Assembly (NCBI GenBank): GCA_036001065.1
Contig: DASYUQ010000222.1
Location: forward strand, 1 to 53,282
Direction: 5' to 3'
Origin: Candidatus Methylomirabilota bacterium
GTDB lineage: Bacteria; Methylomirabilota; Methylomirabilia; Rokubacteriales; CSP1-6
DNA length: 53,282 bases
Positions 37,330 through 47,131 of the stretch are shown here, piece after piece. The number at the start of each line of letters is the position of its first letter. Position 1 is the stretch's first letter. The notes below the pieces were generated by a model, which saw only the letters and a program-made list of their open reading frames with translations, searched no databases and was not told where the DNA came from. The position numbers and the translations under genes are program-made.

Positions 37330-38673
37330 TCACAGCCTGGCCAGCCCTTCGGCGATCCGCCCGACCTCGAGCCGGTGGAAGCGAGCAAGTCGAGCGCCCT
37401 CCGCGTCCGGCGTGTCGGCGGCCTCGGCCCCGGCGATCAGCAGCACCAGCGTCGGCACCCCGAGCGCCGTGAGCTCTCCCACCAGGCGTCGGCGGTCCTC
37501 GTCCCACGCCATCAGGACGCAGATGCAGCCGCTGACCAGGGCGTGGTGCTGGATGACGAGGTGGTGGAGCGCGCTGAACGGCGCCGTCCGGCAGGCTCGC
37601 ACGCAGGCCAGGACCTCGAGCATCCGCTCCGCCTGGCCGAGCCCGCGCCCGGCCGTGAAGCAGTAGGCCGTGGGTCCCACGAAGAGAAGATCGAGCAGCG
37701 ACTCCTGGGTCTGGATCGTGTAGGCCAGGGAGGCGGCCACGGACACGGCCTCCTCGAAGAGGTCGCTGGGCTCGGAGTCGACGAAGGTGTCGAGCACGAG
37801 GGCATGCCGGACGAAGAACTCGTTCTGGTGCTCCTTCACGATGAGCTTGCCCACCCTGGCACAGCTTCGCCAGTGGATGCGGCGCAGCGGATCGCCGGGG
37901 CGGTACTCGCGCAGTGAGACGAACTCCTCGGAGTCGCCGACCGACGAGGCCAGCGCCACGCCGCCCTGATGGTGCTTGCGCGTGCCGGGAAGCTCGAGCG
38001 GGGGCACCGGATAGCGTCGGGGAAGCACCAGCACCGAGTGCGTCGCCGGCACCGAGACCGCCGCCTTGCAGACTCCCAGCGAGTCTGGCCGGGCCACCGT
38101 GACGCCGGTGAGCGTGAGCCGGCCGCGGCGCAGCGGGGTGATCTCGGCCCGTAGCTCGCACTGGCCGCCGGGCGGGAGGGCCGGCACCGGGAGATGTCCG
38201 GCGAGCGCCGACTGTCTCTTCGAGACGAGCCAGACCCATCGGAAATACCCGATGGCCCGGTCGAACCGGTTGCGCCGGTCCTCGCCGGGCTCCCGGGCCT
38301 GGAGGAACTCTTCGTAGGAGGGGCGAGGATCCTCGAGGTCCTCCGACAGGAGGAGCCCGCGCAGGGCTCGCGGTCCGTGATTGCGGACGGCGATCTTGTA
38401 GATCAGCCGCTCGCCGGCGCTGGCGAAGCGCGGCACCACCCGGTCGACGCTGAGCCGCGCGCGCCAAGAGCGGTTCGCGGCGAGGGCGACGACGAGAGCG
38501 GCCAGCACGAAGCTGAAGGCCTGATAGGCGACCGTCTGGTTGGTGTCGAGCCCGAGCACCGCGGAGGCGAAGAGGACGCCCAGGAGCCAGATGCCGGTGC
38601 CCGTGAACCGCCGTCGGATCCGCCACTCCAGCGACGACAGGTGCCGGAAGCCGAGGTAGAAGGCTCGCCTCAC
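37330..38673 (-). CDS. DUF58 domain protein (cluster 2)
   Basis: The 447-residue protein has two membrane segments (about 28-45 and 50-66) and the DUF58 signature SLREYRPGDPLRRIHWRSCA (about 255-274), followed by a vWA-like region. It is longer than the cluster 1 copy by about 110 residues. The GTG at 38671-38673 lies inside a 12-base direct repeat made by insertion of the A+B elements, which separate it from its moxR partner. Confidence 0.88.
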   Translation of the reverse strand: MRRAFYLGFRHLSSLEWRIRRRFTGTGIWLLGVLFASAVLGLDTNQTVAYQAFSFVLAALVVALAANRSWRARLSVDRVVPRFASAGERLIYKIAVRNHGPRALRGLLLSEDLEDPRPSYEEFLQAREPGEDRRNRFDRAIGYFRWVWLVSKRQSALAGHLPVPALPPGGQCELRAEITPLRRGRLTLTGVTVARPDSLGVCKAAVSVPATHSVLVLPRRYPVPPLELPGTRKHHQGGVALASSVGDSEEFVSLREYRPGDPLRRIHWRSCARVGKLIVKEHQNEFFVRHALVLDTFVDSEPSDLFEEAVSVAASLAYTIQTQESLLDLLFVGPTAYCFTAGRGLGQAERMLEVLACVRACRTAPFSALHHLVIQHHALVSGCICVLMAWDEDRRRLVGELTALGVPTLVLLIAGAEAADTPDAEGARLARFHRLEVGRIAEGLARL

Positions 38674-38899
38674 CGTCTCTAGTGCCGTTCCAACTTGTTG
38701 ATACTAAATCTGTCCACGAACGACGTACACGGTGCCTTCCTAGGCGCGAATAGTTGGAACGGCACTAGTTCAATCGGAGGGGGCCGCGACGGCCCCCTCC
38801 GAGGCCTCCCCCAGAAAGGGATTGCGCCGGCGAAGCCGGCGCTCGAGACGGCGAGGAGTGCCCGTAGTGAGCGCGCGCCATTCGCCCCACCGTCTCTAG
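38671..38899. repeat. Composite A+B insertion flanked by 12-bp direct repeats
   Basis: CACCGTCTCTAG occurs at 38671-38682 and 38888-38899. Between them are the 90-bp family A element (its CTAG shared with the first repeat) and a family B unit (38769-38887) with hairpins CGGAGGGGGCC/complement and GCGCCGGC-GAA-GCCGGCGC. Removing the insert and one repeat would put the DUF58 GTG five bases after the moxR stop, the spacing expected in this operon. Confidence 0.75.
38679..38768 (-). mobile_element. 90-bp family A element, copy 2
   Basis: Exact reverse complement of the copy at 11088-11177, with perfect 17-base terminal inverted repeats and the same eight-codon stub preceded by AGGAAGG, here on the minus strand. 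It sits six bases upstream of the DUF58 start codon and is followed by a family B unit. Confidence 0.8.
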
Positions 38900-39846
38900 G
38901 CCGGCACCGGGATCGCCTTGAGGATGTCCTCCACGATCCCCGGCGCCGTCGTGCCCGAAAAGCGCGCCTGCGGATCGACGACGAGCCGGTGAGCGATGAC
39001 GGCCACCGCGACTTCCTGGACGTGCTCGGGGGTGACGAACTCCACGCCGTCGAAGAGGGCCAGCGCCTGGGCGGCCTTCATCAGCGCCAGCGAGGCCCGC
39101 GGGCTTCCTCCCAGCTGGACGCCCGGCGCGCTCCGCGTGGCCTGGACGATGTCGACGATGTACCGCTTGATCTCGTCCCCCATGCGGACGGCGGCGACCG
39201 CCCGCTTGAGGGCCAGGATGTCCTCGCCGGCGGCGCACTCCGCGATGCCGTCGAGCGGATGGCCCTGCTCCTGCTCCGAGAGGATGATGGCCTCGTCCTC
39301 CGGCGACACGTAGCCCAAGCCGAACTGGAAGGCGAAGCGGTCCATCTGGGCCTCGGGCAGGGGATACGTCCCCCGGAACTCGACAGGGTTCTGGGTGGCG
39401 ATCACGAAGAAGAGCGTCTCCAGACGGTGCGAGGTCCCGTCCACCGTGACCTGGCCTTCCCCCATCGCCTCCAGCAGCGCCGACTGGGTGCGCGGCGACG
39501 CTCGATTGATCTCGTCGGCCAGCAGGATGTTGGTGAAGATGGGACCGCGGTGGAACCGGAAGGCCTGCTCCCGCTGGTCGTAGATGGACACGCCGAGGAT
39601 GTCGGAGGGCAGGAGGTCCGGCGTGAACTGCACCCGCCGGAACTGCGCCCCGATGGAGCGGGCCAGCGCTTTGGCCAGCGTCGTCTTGCCCGTCCCCGGA
39701 TAGTCCTCCAGCAGCACGTGGCCCCCGCTGGCGAGGGCGGCCAGGAGCTTGCGGATGGCCGCCGACTGGCCCTTCATCACTCTGGCGATGTTGCGGGCGA
39801 CGGTCTCGAACGTCTGCCGGGGGGGCGGCGGGAGCCGGCGGCTCAT
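38896..39846 (-). CDS. MoxR-family AAA+ ATPase (cluster 2)
   Basis: The 316-residue protein has Walker A DYPGTGKTT (about residues 48-56), Walker B ILLADEINRASPRTQ (about 107), sensor 1 in VIATQNPVEFRGTYPLP and the arginine-finger QMDRFAFQ. It is first in the minus-strand moxR-DUF58-tgpA unit, 61 bases downstream of fdrA. Sequence identity to the cluster 1 MoxR is only moderate, so this is not a recent duplication. Confidence 0.93.
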   Translation of the reverse strand: MSRRLPPPPRQTFETVARNIARVMKGQSAAIRKLLAALASGGHVLLEDYPGTGKTTLAKALARSIGAQFRRVQFTPDLLPSDILGVSIYDQREQAFRFHRGPIFTNILLADEINRASPRTQSALLEAMGEGQVTVDGTSHRLETLFFVIATQNPVEFRGTYPLPEAQMDRFAFQFGLGYVSPEDEAIILSEQEQGHPLDGIAECAAGEDILALKRAVAAVRMGDEIKRYIVDIVQATRSAPGVQLGGSPRASLALMKAAQALALFDGVEFVTPEHVQEVAVAVIAHRLVVDPQARFSGTTAPGIVEDILKAIPVPA

Positions 39847-39907
39847 GATCGCTCAGGGGCTCGACGCCAGCGAACGCCAGCTCGCATCGTCGCTATGATC
39901 CCGATCC

Positions 39908-41443
39908 TCAGCGGCCCGCCGCCACGCGGGCGGCCAGGCGGACGGCCTGAGCGTTCGATGGCATCACGGCGGCACCGAGGCCAGCGAGCCTGGCGACCTG
40001 CCCAGCCCGGCCTTGCGGGTCGGCGTCGGTGCCGGTCACGCTGGCGACGACGGCCAGGTGGCGGCCGTGGGCCCGGGCCTCCGCGCGCGCCGCGTGGAGG
40101 GCCGGCAGCAGCTCGCCGGCGGGATCGGGATGAGCGCCGTAGCCCAGCACCACGTCGAGGAGCAGAACGGCCGTGGAAGGATCGGCGCCTTCCTTCCGGA
40201 TCCACTCGCGGCGGACGGTGCCGTCGATCATCGGGTGCGGCCGCCCCACCGTGAAGATGTCCGCGCCGACATCGACGACGCGATGCCCGCTGCCGCCACC
40301 CGTCACGCCCGGCGCCACGTCGGACAGCGTGGCGCCGAGCAGGGCGAGCGCCTCCCAGGCGAGCGTGCCGCCCGAGTACACGCCCCGCACGAACCGCTGC
40401 CCGGGCTCGAGCGGGCGCACCGCCTCCTCCACGAGGCGCTGCACCTCGGCGGCGGGCAGCGTGAACTCCGTCGAAGCCGGGCGTTCCTTCCGGGCCAGCG
40501 CGACGGCGGCGCGAGCGCAGTCTTCCAGTGACGCCGCGATGTGGACACCGGCGCCGACGGTCGGCGCCGGAGCCGCGGCGCCGCCGACGACGTGCACGAC
40601 GCACCGCTTGCCGAGCCGGCTCACCGCTTCGTGCAGGCGGGCGGCAGCCGACGGTCCCGGAGGCTTGCCGATGACGCAGATCACCTCGGTGGCCCCGTCG
40701 GCGGCGAGGGCGGCGAGCGCCTGCTCCATCATGATGCCGCTCACCGCGTCGGACAGATCGCGCCCACCGACGCCGATGGCGTGCGAGATGCCCTCGCCGG
40801 CCCGGGCGATCAGGCAGGTGACTTCCTGGAGCCCCGTGCCCGACGCCGCAGCCAGGCCGATCCGCCCCCGCGGCACCGCGTTGGCGAAGCCGAGCGGGAC
40901 CCCGTCGATGATCGCCGTCCCGCAGTCCGGCCCCATCAGGAAGAGGCCCCGCTCCCGCGCGAAGCGCTTCAGCTCGATCTCGGTCTCCAGGGGCACGTTG
41001 TCGCTGAAGAGCATGACGTGGAGCCCTGCTCGCAGCGCCTTCAGCGCCTCGGCGCCGGCGTAGAGACCGGGCACCGAGATCAGCGCCAGCGTGGCGTCGG
41101 GCCTGGCCCGCAGCGCGGAGGCGAGCGTCCGGGGTCGGGGACTCGCCCGTCCTTCCCACCCCGCCGCCGGGCGGGAGCTCAGCGCGGCCCGGGCGGCGGC
41201 CTCGGCCGCGCGCGCGGAGGCTTCGCCGCTGCCGGCGACGGCGATGACGAGGTCCGTGGGCGCGGCGGCGGACCCCTCATCGGTCAGGAGTCCGGCATCC
41301 TTGAGGAGCGCGCGGTTGGCCGGCGTCCCCATCATGGCCGCGGCGCGGCTCACGCCCGGGACCGCCTCCATGTCCCGCGTCAGGCGCATCAGTGTGACGG
41401 AGTCGTGGTAGGCGCGCGTCCAGACGAAGTTCCAGACCGGCAT
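39908..41443 (-). CDS. fdrA: FdrA family protein (acyl-CoA synthetase-like)
   Basis: The 511-residue protein has succinyl-CoA-synthetase-alpha-like halves: LISVPGLYAGAEALKALRAG, MLFSDNVPLETEIELKRFA, MGPDCGTAIIDGVPLGFANA, GLAAASGTGLQEVT, and a C-terminal GGTLAWEAL and VDVGADIFTVGRPHPMIDG region. E. coli FdrA (AllF) is a subunit of oxamate carbamoyltransferase in anaerobic allantoin use. Its expected DUF1116 and carbamate kinase partners lie 5 kb downstream on the same strand. The ATG (41441-41443) gives the conserved start. It is 28 bases from the ntrX-like stop, possibly co-transcribed with it. Confidence 0.9.
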   Translation of the reverse strand: MPVWNFVWTRAYHDSVTLMRLTRDMEAVPGVSRAAAMMGTPANRALLKDAGLLTDEGSAAAPTDLVIAVAGSGEASARAAEAAARAALSSRPAAGWEGRASPRPRTLASALRARPDATLALISVPGLYAGAEALKALRAGLHVMLFSDNVPLETEIELKRFARERGLFLMGPDCGTAIIDGVPLGFANAVPRGRIGLAAASGTGLQEVTCLIARAGEGISHAIGVGGRDLSDAVSGIMMEQALAALAADGATEVICVIGKPPGPSAAARLHEAVSRLGKRCVVHVVGGAAAPAPTVGAGVHIAASLEDCARAAVALARKERPASTEFTLPAAEVQRLVEEAVRPLEPGQRFVRGVYSGGTLAWEALALLGATLSDVAPGVTGGGSGHRVVDVGADIFTVGRPHPMIDGTVRREWIRKEGADPSTAVLLLDVVLGYGAHPDPAGELLPALHAARAEARAHGRHLAVVASVTGTDADPQGRAGQVARLAGLGAAVMPSNAQAVRLAARVAAGR

Positions 41444-41471
41444 GGTCAGCGGCGTGGCCGGGCCGGGAGCG

Positions 41472-42830
<1,359 letters not shown>

Positions 42831-42837
42831 GGCTCGC

Positions 42838-45075
42838 TCAGGCCCCGCCGTAGGCCTCGACGGGCGCGGTGGAGCGCGACACGGGCAGCTCCATGACGAA
42901 GCGGCTCCCCTTGGGCTGGTTGTCCTCCACCCGGATCGTGCCCCCGTGCTCGGTGACGATCTCGTGCACGATCGGCAGCCCCAGCCCCATGCCGTTCGTC
43001 TTCGTCGAGAAGTAGGGCATGAACAGCTTGTCCTTGTCCTCGGGGCTGATCCCGGGCCCGGTGTCGCTCACGATGACCTGCACCCGCCCCGCCTCGGGCA
43101 GATGGAGAGCCTCGACGTCCACCTCGCCGGTGCCGCCCACCGCCTCCACGGCGTTGTCCACGAGGTTGAGCATCGCGCGCTTGATGTGGTCGGGGTCCAC
43201 CTCGAGCCGCGGCAGGTCGTCGCGGTAGCGCGTGGTCAGCCGCAGCGCGGGGTGCGACTCGCGGTAGAGGCCGGCCACCGCGTCCAGCAGCGACTTCAAG
43301 TCCGTGGGACGCGGCGTGAGCACCGGCATCCGGGCGAAGCGCGAGAACTCGTCCACCAGCCGCTTGAGCCCGTCCACCTCCTGGATGATCGTCTCCGTGC
43401 ACTCGGTGATGAGCTGCTCGTCGCCGGGGTTGCGGGCCAGCCGCCGCTTGAGCCGCTGGGCCGAGAGCTGGATGGGCGTCAGCGGGTTCTTGATCTCGTG
43501 GGCGATCCGCTGGGCGACCTCGCGCCAGGCGGCCAGGCGCTGGGCCTTGAGCAGCTCCGTGAGGTCGTCGAAGACGATGACCGCGCCCGTGTACTCGCCT
43601 TCGGGGCCGCGCAGCGCGGTGGCCGAGGCCAGGAGCGACACGCTCACGCCGCTCCGGCGCAGGTGCAACTCCTGCTCGATGGCGACCCCGGCCTTGGCGC
43701 GCCGGATGCGGGCCACGAGCCCGACCACGTCCCTGAACGCCGGGCTGCCGAACACCTCTTCGACGGGGCGTCCGACGGCGGCGGCGCTGTGCAGGCCGAA
43801 CATCCCGGCGGCGGCCCGGTTGAGCGTCGTCACCGCCCCTTGCGGATCGAGCGACACGACGCCGGTCGTGATGGCCTCCAGCACGGTCTCGATGTAGCGC
43901 CGCCGGTCCTCCAGCTCGGTGTGCTTGTCCTGCAGGTCCAGGTACGCCTCCTCCAGCTGTCGTTTCGACTGGGCGAGGTCGTCCGTCATCCGGTTGAAGG
44001 AGTCGACGAGCACGCCGATCTCGTCGTCCGCCCGCGCCTGCACCTTGTAGCTGAGGTTGCCGGCCGCCACCTCGCGGGTGCCCTCGGCCAGCTCGGCGAT
44101 GGGGCCGGTGATGCCGCGGGCCAGGTAGAGCCCGAACCAGGCGAAGGAGAAGACGACGATCAGCGTCATCAGGAGGAAGAGCAGGATGTAGATGCCCTTG
44201 ATCGGGTTCTTCACCAGTTTGAGCTGCTTGTACTCCTGGAACGCCTGCTCGATACCGCGGATCTTCTGCTCCAGCCGCTCGGAGACGTGGGTGCCCACCA
44301 CCACCACGCCGATGACGCCGCGCCGGGGGTCGTGCGAGAAGACGGGGGTGATCGCCTCGATCAAGTCGCCGGACGCCAGCTCGCGGACGGTGGTCACGTT
44401 CTGACCCGCCCGCCCCAGCCGGAGCTGGCTCTCGTTGACCTCGCGAGTGGGGAGATCGCCGAGCCCGGGGTCCTTCACGTGGACCAGCTCCTGGCCGCCG
44501 GCGCTGAACACGGTCAGCGCGCTGAGTCCGAGCTGCTCCTGCTGCTCGACCAGGTAGGCGGCCAGCTCCTCCCGGTTGGCCTCGTCCAGGAGGTCGTCGC
44601 GGTCGATGACACGGCCGATGTGCTGGGCGTGGCGCAGGGCGGTGGCCTGGAGGTTTTGGTAGTACGTCTGGGCCACCCCCAGCGCCTGGTCGAGGGGGCG
44701 CTCGACCTGGGGCTTGAACCAGCCCTCGATCGACTTGTTGATGAAGTTGGAGGCGATGATGAAGATCAGGATGGCGGGGGCCAGCGCCAGCGACAGGAAG
44801 GCCAGCACGAGCTTCGTCTTGAACCTGGCCCCGATCAGCTTCTGCCGACGCTCGACCCAGAGCTTCACGAGATTGCGAAGAAGCAGGACCAGCAGCAGCA
44901 GGAAGACGATGAGGTTCAGGTTGAACAGGGCGAAGACGACGATGTTCGAGGCCAGCGGCAGTTGGGGCACGCGCATCTCGAGGCTGAGCGCGCTGGCGAT
45001 CGCCACCAGCACGAGCAGCCCGCTGATGATGACGAGATTGCGCCGGCGCCGGCCCTGGTCGCTGTAGAGCGGCAT
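42838..45075 (-). CDS. ntrY: NtrY-like membrane histidine kinase
   Basis: The 745-residue kinase has two N-terminal helices (about 14-32 and 42-66), a third (about 88-112) before a periplasmic sensor and a fourth near 295-318, then HAMP, PAS (about 385-490), the dimerisation H-box AHEIKNPLTPIQLSAQRLKRR (phospho-His near 512) and an ATPase domain (N box LVDNAVEAVGG, GLGLPIVHEI). This is the NtrY layout. The start overlaps the DUF4390 stop by one base (TAATG); its regulator follows directly. Confidence 0.93.
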   Translation of the reverse strand: MPLYSDQGRRRRNLVIISGLLVLVAIASALSLEMRVPQLPLASNIVVFALFNLNLIVFLLLLVLLLRNLVKLWVERRQKLIGARFKTKLVLAFLSLALAPAILIFIIASNFINKSIEGWFKPQVERPLDQALGVAQTYYQNLQATALRHAQHIGRVIDRDDLLDEANREELAAYLVEQQEQLGLSALTVFSAGGQELVHVKDPGLGDLPTREVNESQLRLGRAGQNVTTVRELASGDLIEAITPVFSHDPRRGVIGVVVVGTHVSERLEQKIRGIEQAFQEYKQLKLVKNPIKGIYILLFLLMTLIVVFSFAWFGLYLARGITGPIAELAEGTREVAAGNLSYKVQARADDEIGVLVDSFNRMTDDLAQSKRQLEEAYLDLQDKHTELEDRRRYIETVLEAITTGVVSLDPQGAVTTLNRAAAGMFGLHSAAAVGRPVEEVFGSPAFRDVVGLVARIRRAKAGVAIEQELHLRRSGVSVSLLASATALRGPEGEYTGAVIVFDDLTELLKAQRLAAWREVAQRIAHEIKNPLTPIQLSAQRLKRRLARNPGDEQLITECTETIIQEVDGLKRLVDEFSRFARMPVLTPRPTDLKSLLDAVAGLYRESHPALRLTTRYRDDLPRLEVDPDHIKRAMLNLVDNAVEAVGGTGEVDVEALHLPEAGRVQVIVSDTGPGISPEDKDKLFMPYFSTKTNGMGLGLPIVHEIVTEHGGTIRVEDNQPKGSRFVMELPVSRSTAPVEAYGGA

Positions 45076-45641
45076 TATTGGACCCGCCTGATGCGACGGA
45101 AGTCGGACTGCTGCAGGGTCTGCTCGGCGGTGCCGGCCATGCGCGCCACGAACGTATTCTCGCCGTTCAGCGCGGTGGCGGCGCGGACGCGGACGTAGAT
45201 GATGTCGTCGGGGTCGAGCTCGGAGGCCGGCGTGAGCTTCGTCGCCCGCAGCTCCGAAAGCACCCGTTGCGCGTCGCGCAGGTCGCGCGTGCTGTACACC
45301 GGCCGCGTCTCACCCTTGAGGAAGGTCACCCGGTACTCCTTGGTGACGAGGTTGTAGGTGAGGTGGCGCTCGACCAGCTGGGTGGTGAGGAGGCGGTCGC
45401 GCCAGAACCGGTTGTACTGCCAGAGCTCGATGGTGAAGCGGACGTGGGCGGGGATGCCGCTGTGGATCGATTCGTAGAACGTCGGCGGCACGGCGCCCAG
45501 CGCGACGACGTGGACCGTCACCTCATGGTCGTTGAGGTAGATGGTCAGATCGCTGAGACGAATCTCGGCCCGCGCCGGCGCTCCCACGGCGAGCCATAGC
45601 GCCGCCGCCAGCACACAGAGTCCGGAACGCGCACCACGCAT
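45075..45641 (-). CDS. DUF4390 protein with signal peptide
   Basis: The 188-residue exported protein (signal peptide to about ARA at 25) matches DUF4390 proteins, which commonly precede ntrY-like kinases. It shows a beta-rich core (VRFTIELWQYNRFWRDRLLT, HLTYNLVTKEYRVTFL). It may act in the periplasm with the kinase sensor; this is inference from linkage. It has a perfect TATAAT at 45656-45661 only 15 bases from the ATG. Confidence 0.88.
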   Translation of the reverse strand: MRGARSGLCVLAAALWLAVGAPARAEIRLSDLTIYLNDHEVTVHVVALGAVPPTFYESIHSGIPAHVRFTIELWQYNRFWRDRLLTTQLVERHLTYNLVTKEYRVTFLKGETRPVYSTRDLRDAQRVLSELRATKLTPASELDPDDIIYVRVRAATALNGENTFVARMAGTAEQTLQQSDFRRIRRVQ

Positions 45642-45655
45642 ACGGCAGACAGGCC

Positions 45656-45661
45656 ATTATA
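45656..45661 (-). promoter_or_regulatory. -10 box of the DUF4390-ntrY-ntrX unit (candidate)
   Basis: Perfect TATAAT on the minus strand, predicting a start near 45649 and an untranslated leader of about eight bases. The -35 region at about 45679-45684 (CCCTCG) is poor. The family A element at 45689 begins about five bases upstream of it, so the insertion may have altered promoter input. Confidence 0.45.
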
Positions 45662-45688
45662 GCCCTCCAGCGGGCGGCCGAGGGCCGC

Positions 45689-45778
45689 CTAGTGCCGTTC
45701 CAACTATTCGCGCCGAGGAAGGCACCGTGTACGTCGTTCGTGGACAGATTTAGTATCAACAAGTTGGAACGGCACTAG
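45689..45778 (+). mobile_element. 90-bp family A element, copy 3
   Basis: Same structure as the copy at 11088-11177, with one base changed (GCGCCG instead of GCGCCT near position 27). Perfect terminal repeats. It is immediately followed by family B units, as is the copy at 38679. Confidence 0.8.
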
Positions 45779-46054
45779 CTCAGTCGGAGGGGGCCGTCGA
45801 GGCCCCCTCCGAGGCCCCCCCCAGGAAGGGATTGCGCCGGCGGAGACCGGCGGATCGATCACGTCGGAGGGGGCGTCTCGCCCCCTCCGACACCTCCCCG
45901 CATAAACTCGTTGCGCCGGCAAAGCCGGCGCTCGAAGCGCGGTTACGCCGCCTAGAAGCGTGTCGGAGTAACCTCGGTTCGAGCGCCGGCCTTGCCGGCG
46001 CAATCCTTTCTGGGGGGAGGTTTCGGAAGGGGGGCGAAGCCCCCCTCCGAGTTT
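45779..46054. repeat. Cluster of family B hairpin units, two orientations
   Basis: Three units are packed here. The first starts near 45785 (CGGAGGGGGCC...GGCCCCCTCC) and the second near 45865 with GCGCCGGCAAAGCCGGCGC; the third, about 45980-46049, is inverted and points back at the others (GCGCCGGCCTTGCCGGCGC, then GGGGGG and GGGGGGC...GCCCCCC). The arrangement lies between the ntrYX operon start and the lpxC end. No gene is visible in this stretch. Confidence 0.65.
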
Positions 46055-46972
46055 CTAGAAGGCGGCGAGGCCGGGTGCGGGAACGAGCGCGCCGTTGCGG
46101 CGGACGGCTGGGAACGGCACTACGGCCAGGCCGGCGCCGGCCGGACGGCGCTCGAGGCCTAGCGCGCGCTGGACCGCGAGCACCAGCTCGAAGTTCAGCG
46201 CGTGGCCCGCGTTGCGGGCGATGACGTGGCCCACCACCGGCCGACCGAGAAGGGCGAGGTCTCCGATGAGGTCGAGAATCTTGTGCCGCACGAACTCGTC
46301 ACGGTACCGGAGCCCGTTCAGGACGCCGCGCTTGCCCACGCCGATGGCGTTCTCCAGCGAGGCGCCGCGGGCCAGGCCGTTCTTGCGCATCGGGCCGAGA
46401 TCTTTCAGGAAGCCGTAGGTGCGGGCGGGGGCGAACTCCTCGATGAACATGCGCTCGCTCGGCGTGCAGGTGAGCGCCTGGGTGCCGATCGCAGGATGGT
46501 CGTTGTCGAGCGTGTAGCTGATGCGGAGCGTTTCGGAGGGAACCATCTGGATCCAGCGCCCACCGCTGCCCACTCGGATCGGGTAGGGGATCTTGATGGG
46601 CCGGCGCGGCGCCGACTGCTCGGCGCGCCCCGCCGTCGCCAGCAGGGTGACGAACGGCTTGGCGCTGCCGTCCCCCGCGGGGATTTCCGGGCCGTCGACC
46701 TCGACGTCGAGGTTGTCGATGCCGAGCCCGGCCGCGGCGGCCATGAGGTGCTCCACCGTCTGAATCCGCGTCCCATTGCGCCCGATGGTCGTCGCGTAAT
46801 GGCAGTTGACGACGCTCTCTGGCGCGGCGGGAATCGGCTCGTCGTGGCTCGCCACTCTGAAGATGATGCCGGAGTTGGCAGGCGCGGGAGACATCGTGAT
46901 CCGCACCGGCCTTCCGGAGTGAAGACCGACGCCGTCCATCGTCACCGGTTTCCGGATCGTTGTCTGGTGCAT
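46055..46972 (-). CDS. lpxC: UDP-3-O-acyl-N-acetylglucosamine deacetylase
   Basis: Zinc deacetylase committing lipid A synthesis. The 305 residues contain GVGLHSG (about 15-21), the zinc and catalytic TVEHLMAA (about 71-78), EIPAGDGSA and FVRHKILDLIGDLALLG with HKxxD, plus GHVIARNAGHALN. The ATG at 46970-46972 is used; a TTG 21 bases upstream is part of the sigma-54 -12 element. A family B repeat lies at its 3' end. Its presence implies an LPS outer membrane. Confidence 0.94.
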   Translation of the reverse strand: MHQTTIRKPVTMDGVGLHSGRPVRITMSPAPANSGIIFRVASHDEPIPAAPESVVNCHYATTIGRNGTRIQTVEHLMAAAAGLGIDNLDVEVDGPEIPAGDGSAKPFVTLLATAGRAEQSAPRRPIKIPYPIRVGSGGRWIQMVPSETLRISYTLDNDHPAIGTQALTCTPSERMFIEEFAPARTYGFLKDLGPMRKNGLARGASLENAIGVGKRGVLNGLRYRDEFVRHKILDLIGDLALLGRPVVGHVIARNAGHALNFELVLAVQRALGLERRPAGAGLAVVPFPAVRRNGALVPAPGLAAF

Positions 46973-46988
46973 GGCCGGCGGAGAGAAG

Positions 46989-47004
46989 AGCAACTGAGGT
47001 GCCA
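46989..47004 (-). promoter_or_regulatory. Sigma-54 (-24/-12) promoter of lpxC
   Basis: TGGCACCTCAGTTGCT on the minus strand is an essentially perfect match to TGGCAC-N5-TTGCW, with GG and GC ten bases apart. The predicted start is near 46979, leaving a leader of about seven bases. Confidence 0.6.
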
Positions 47005-47054
47005 GACGCGATTACGAGGGATAACAGATTGATTTCACTCGCTCTGGGTCCCTT

Positions 47055-47117
47055 ACATTGTCGGCTTTACAAGCGTCTCCGTGTTGCGTTCACGACACGC
47101 TGTGCCGCCACATTGTC
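47055..47117 (-). promoter_or_regulatory. Paired candidate activator sites upstream of lpxC
   Basis: GACAATGT (minus strand) occurs at 47055-47062 and again at 47110-47117, 55 bases apart, about five helical turns. They lie roughly 75-140 bases upstream of the predicted lpxC start, where enhancer-binding proteins usually bind. The stretch is also visibly less GC-rich than its surroundings. Confidence 0.4.
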
Positions 47118-47131
47118 TCGTTTTAGAAACA

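Noticed and set aside
38695-38766. Short frame MLILNLSTNDVHG seen in all 90-bp copies (also near 11161 and 45762)
   Set aside because: It is a translation of the element on the strand opposite the GIY-YIG-like stub and runs into whatever flanks each copy; no sign of a gene.
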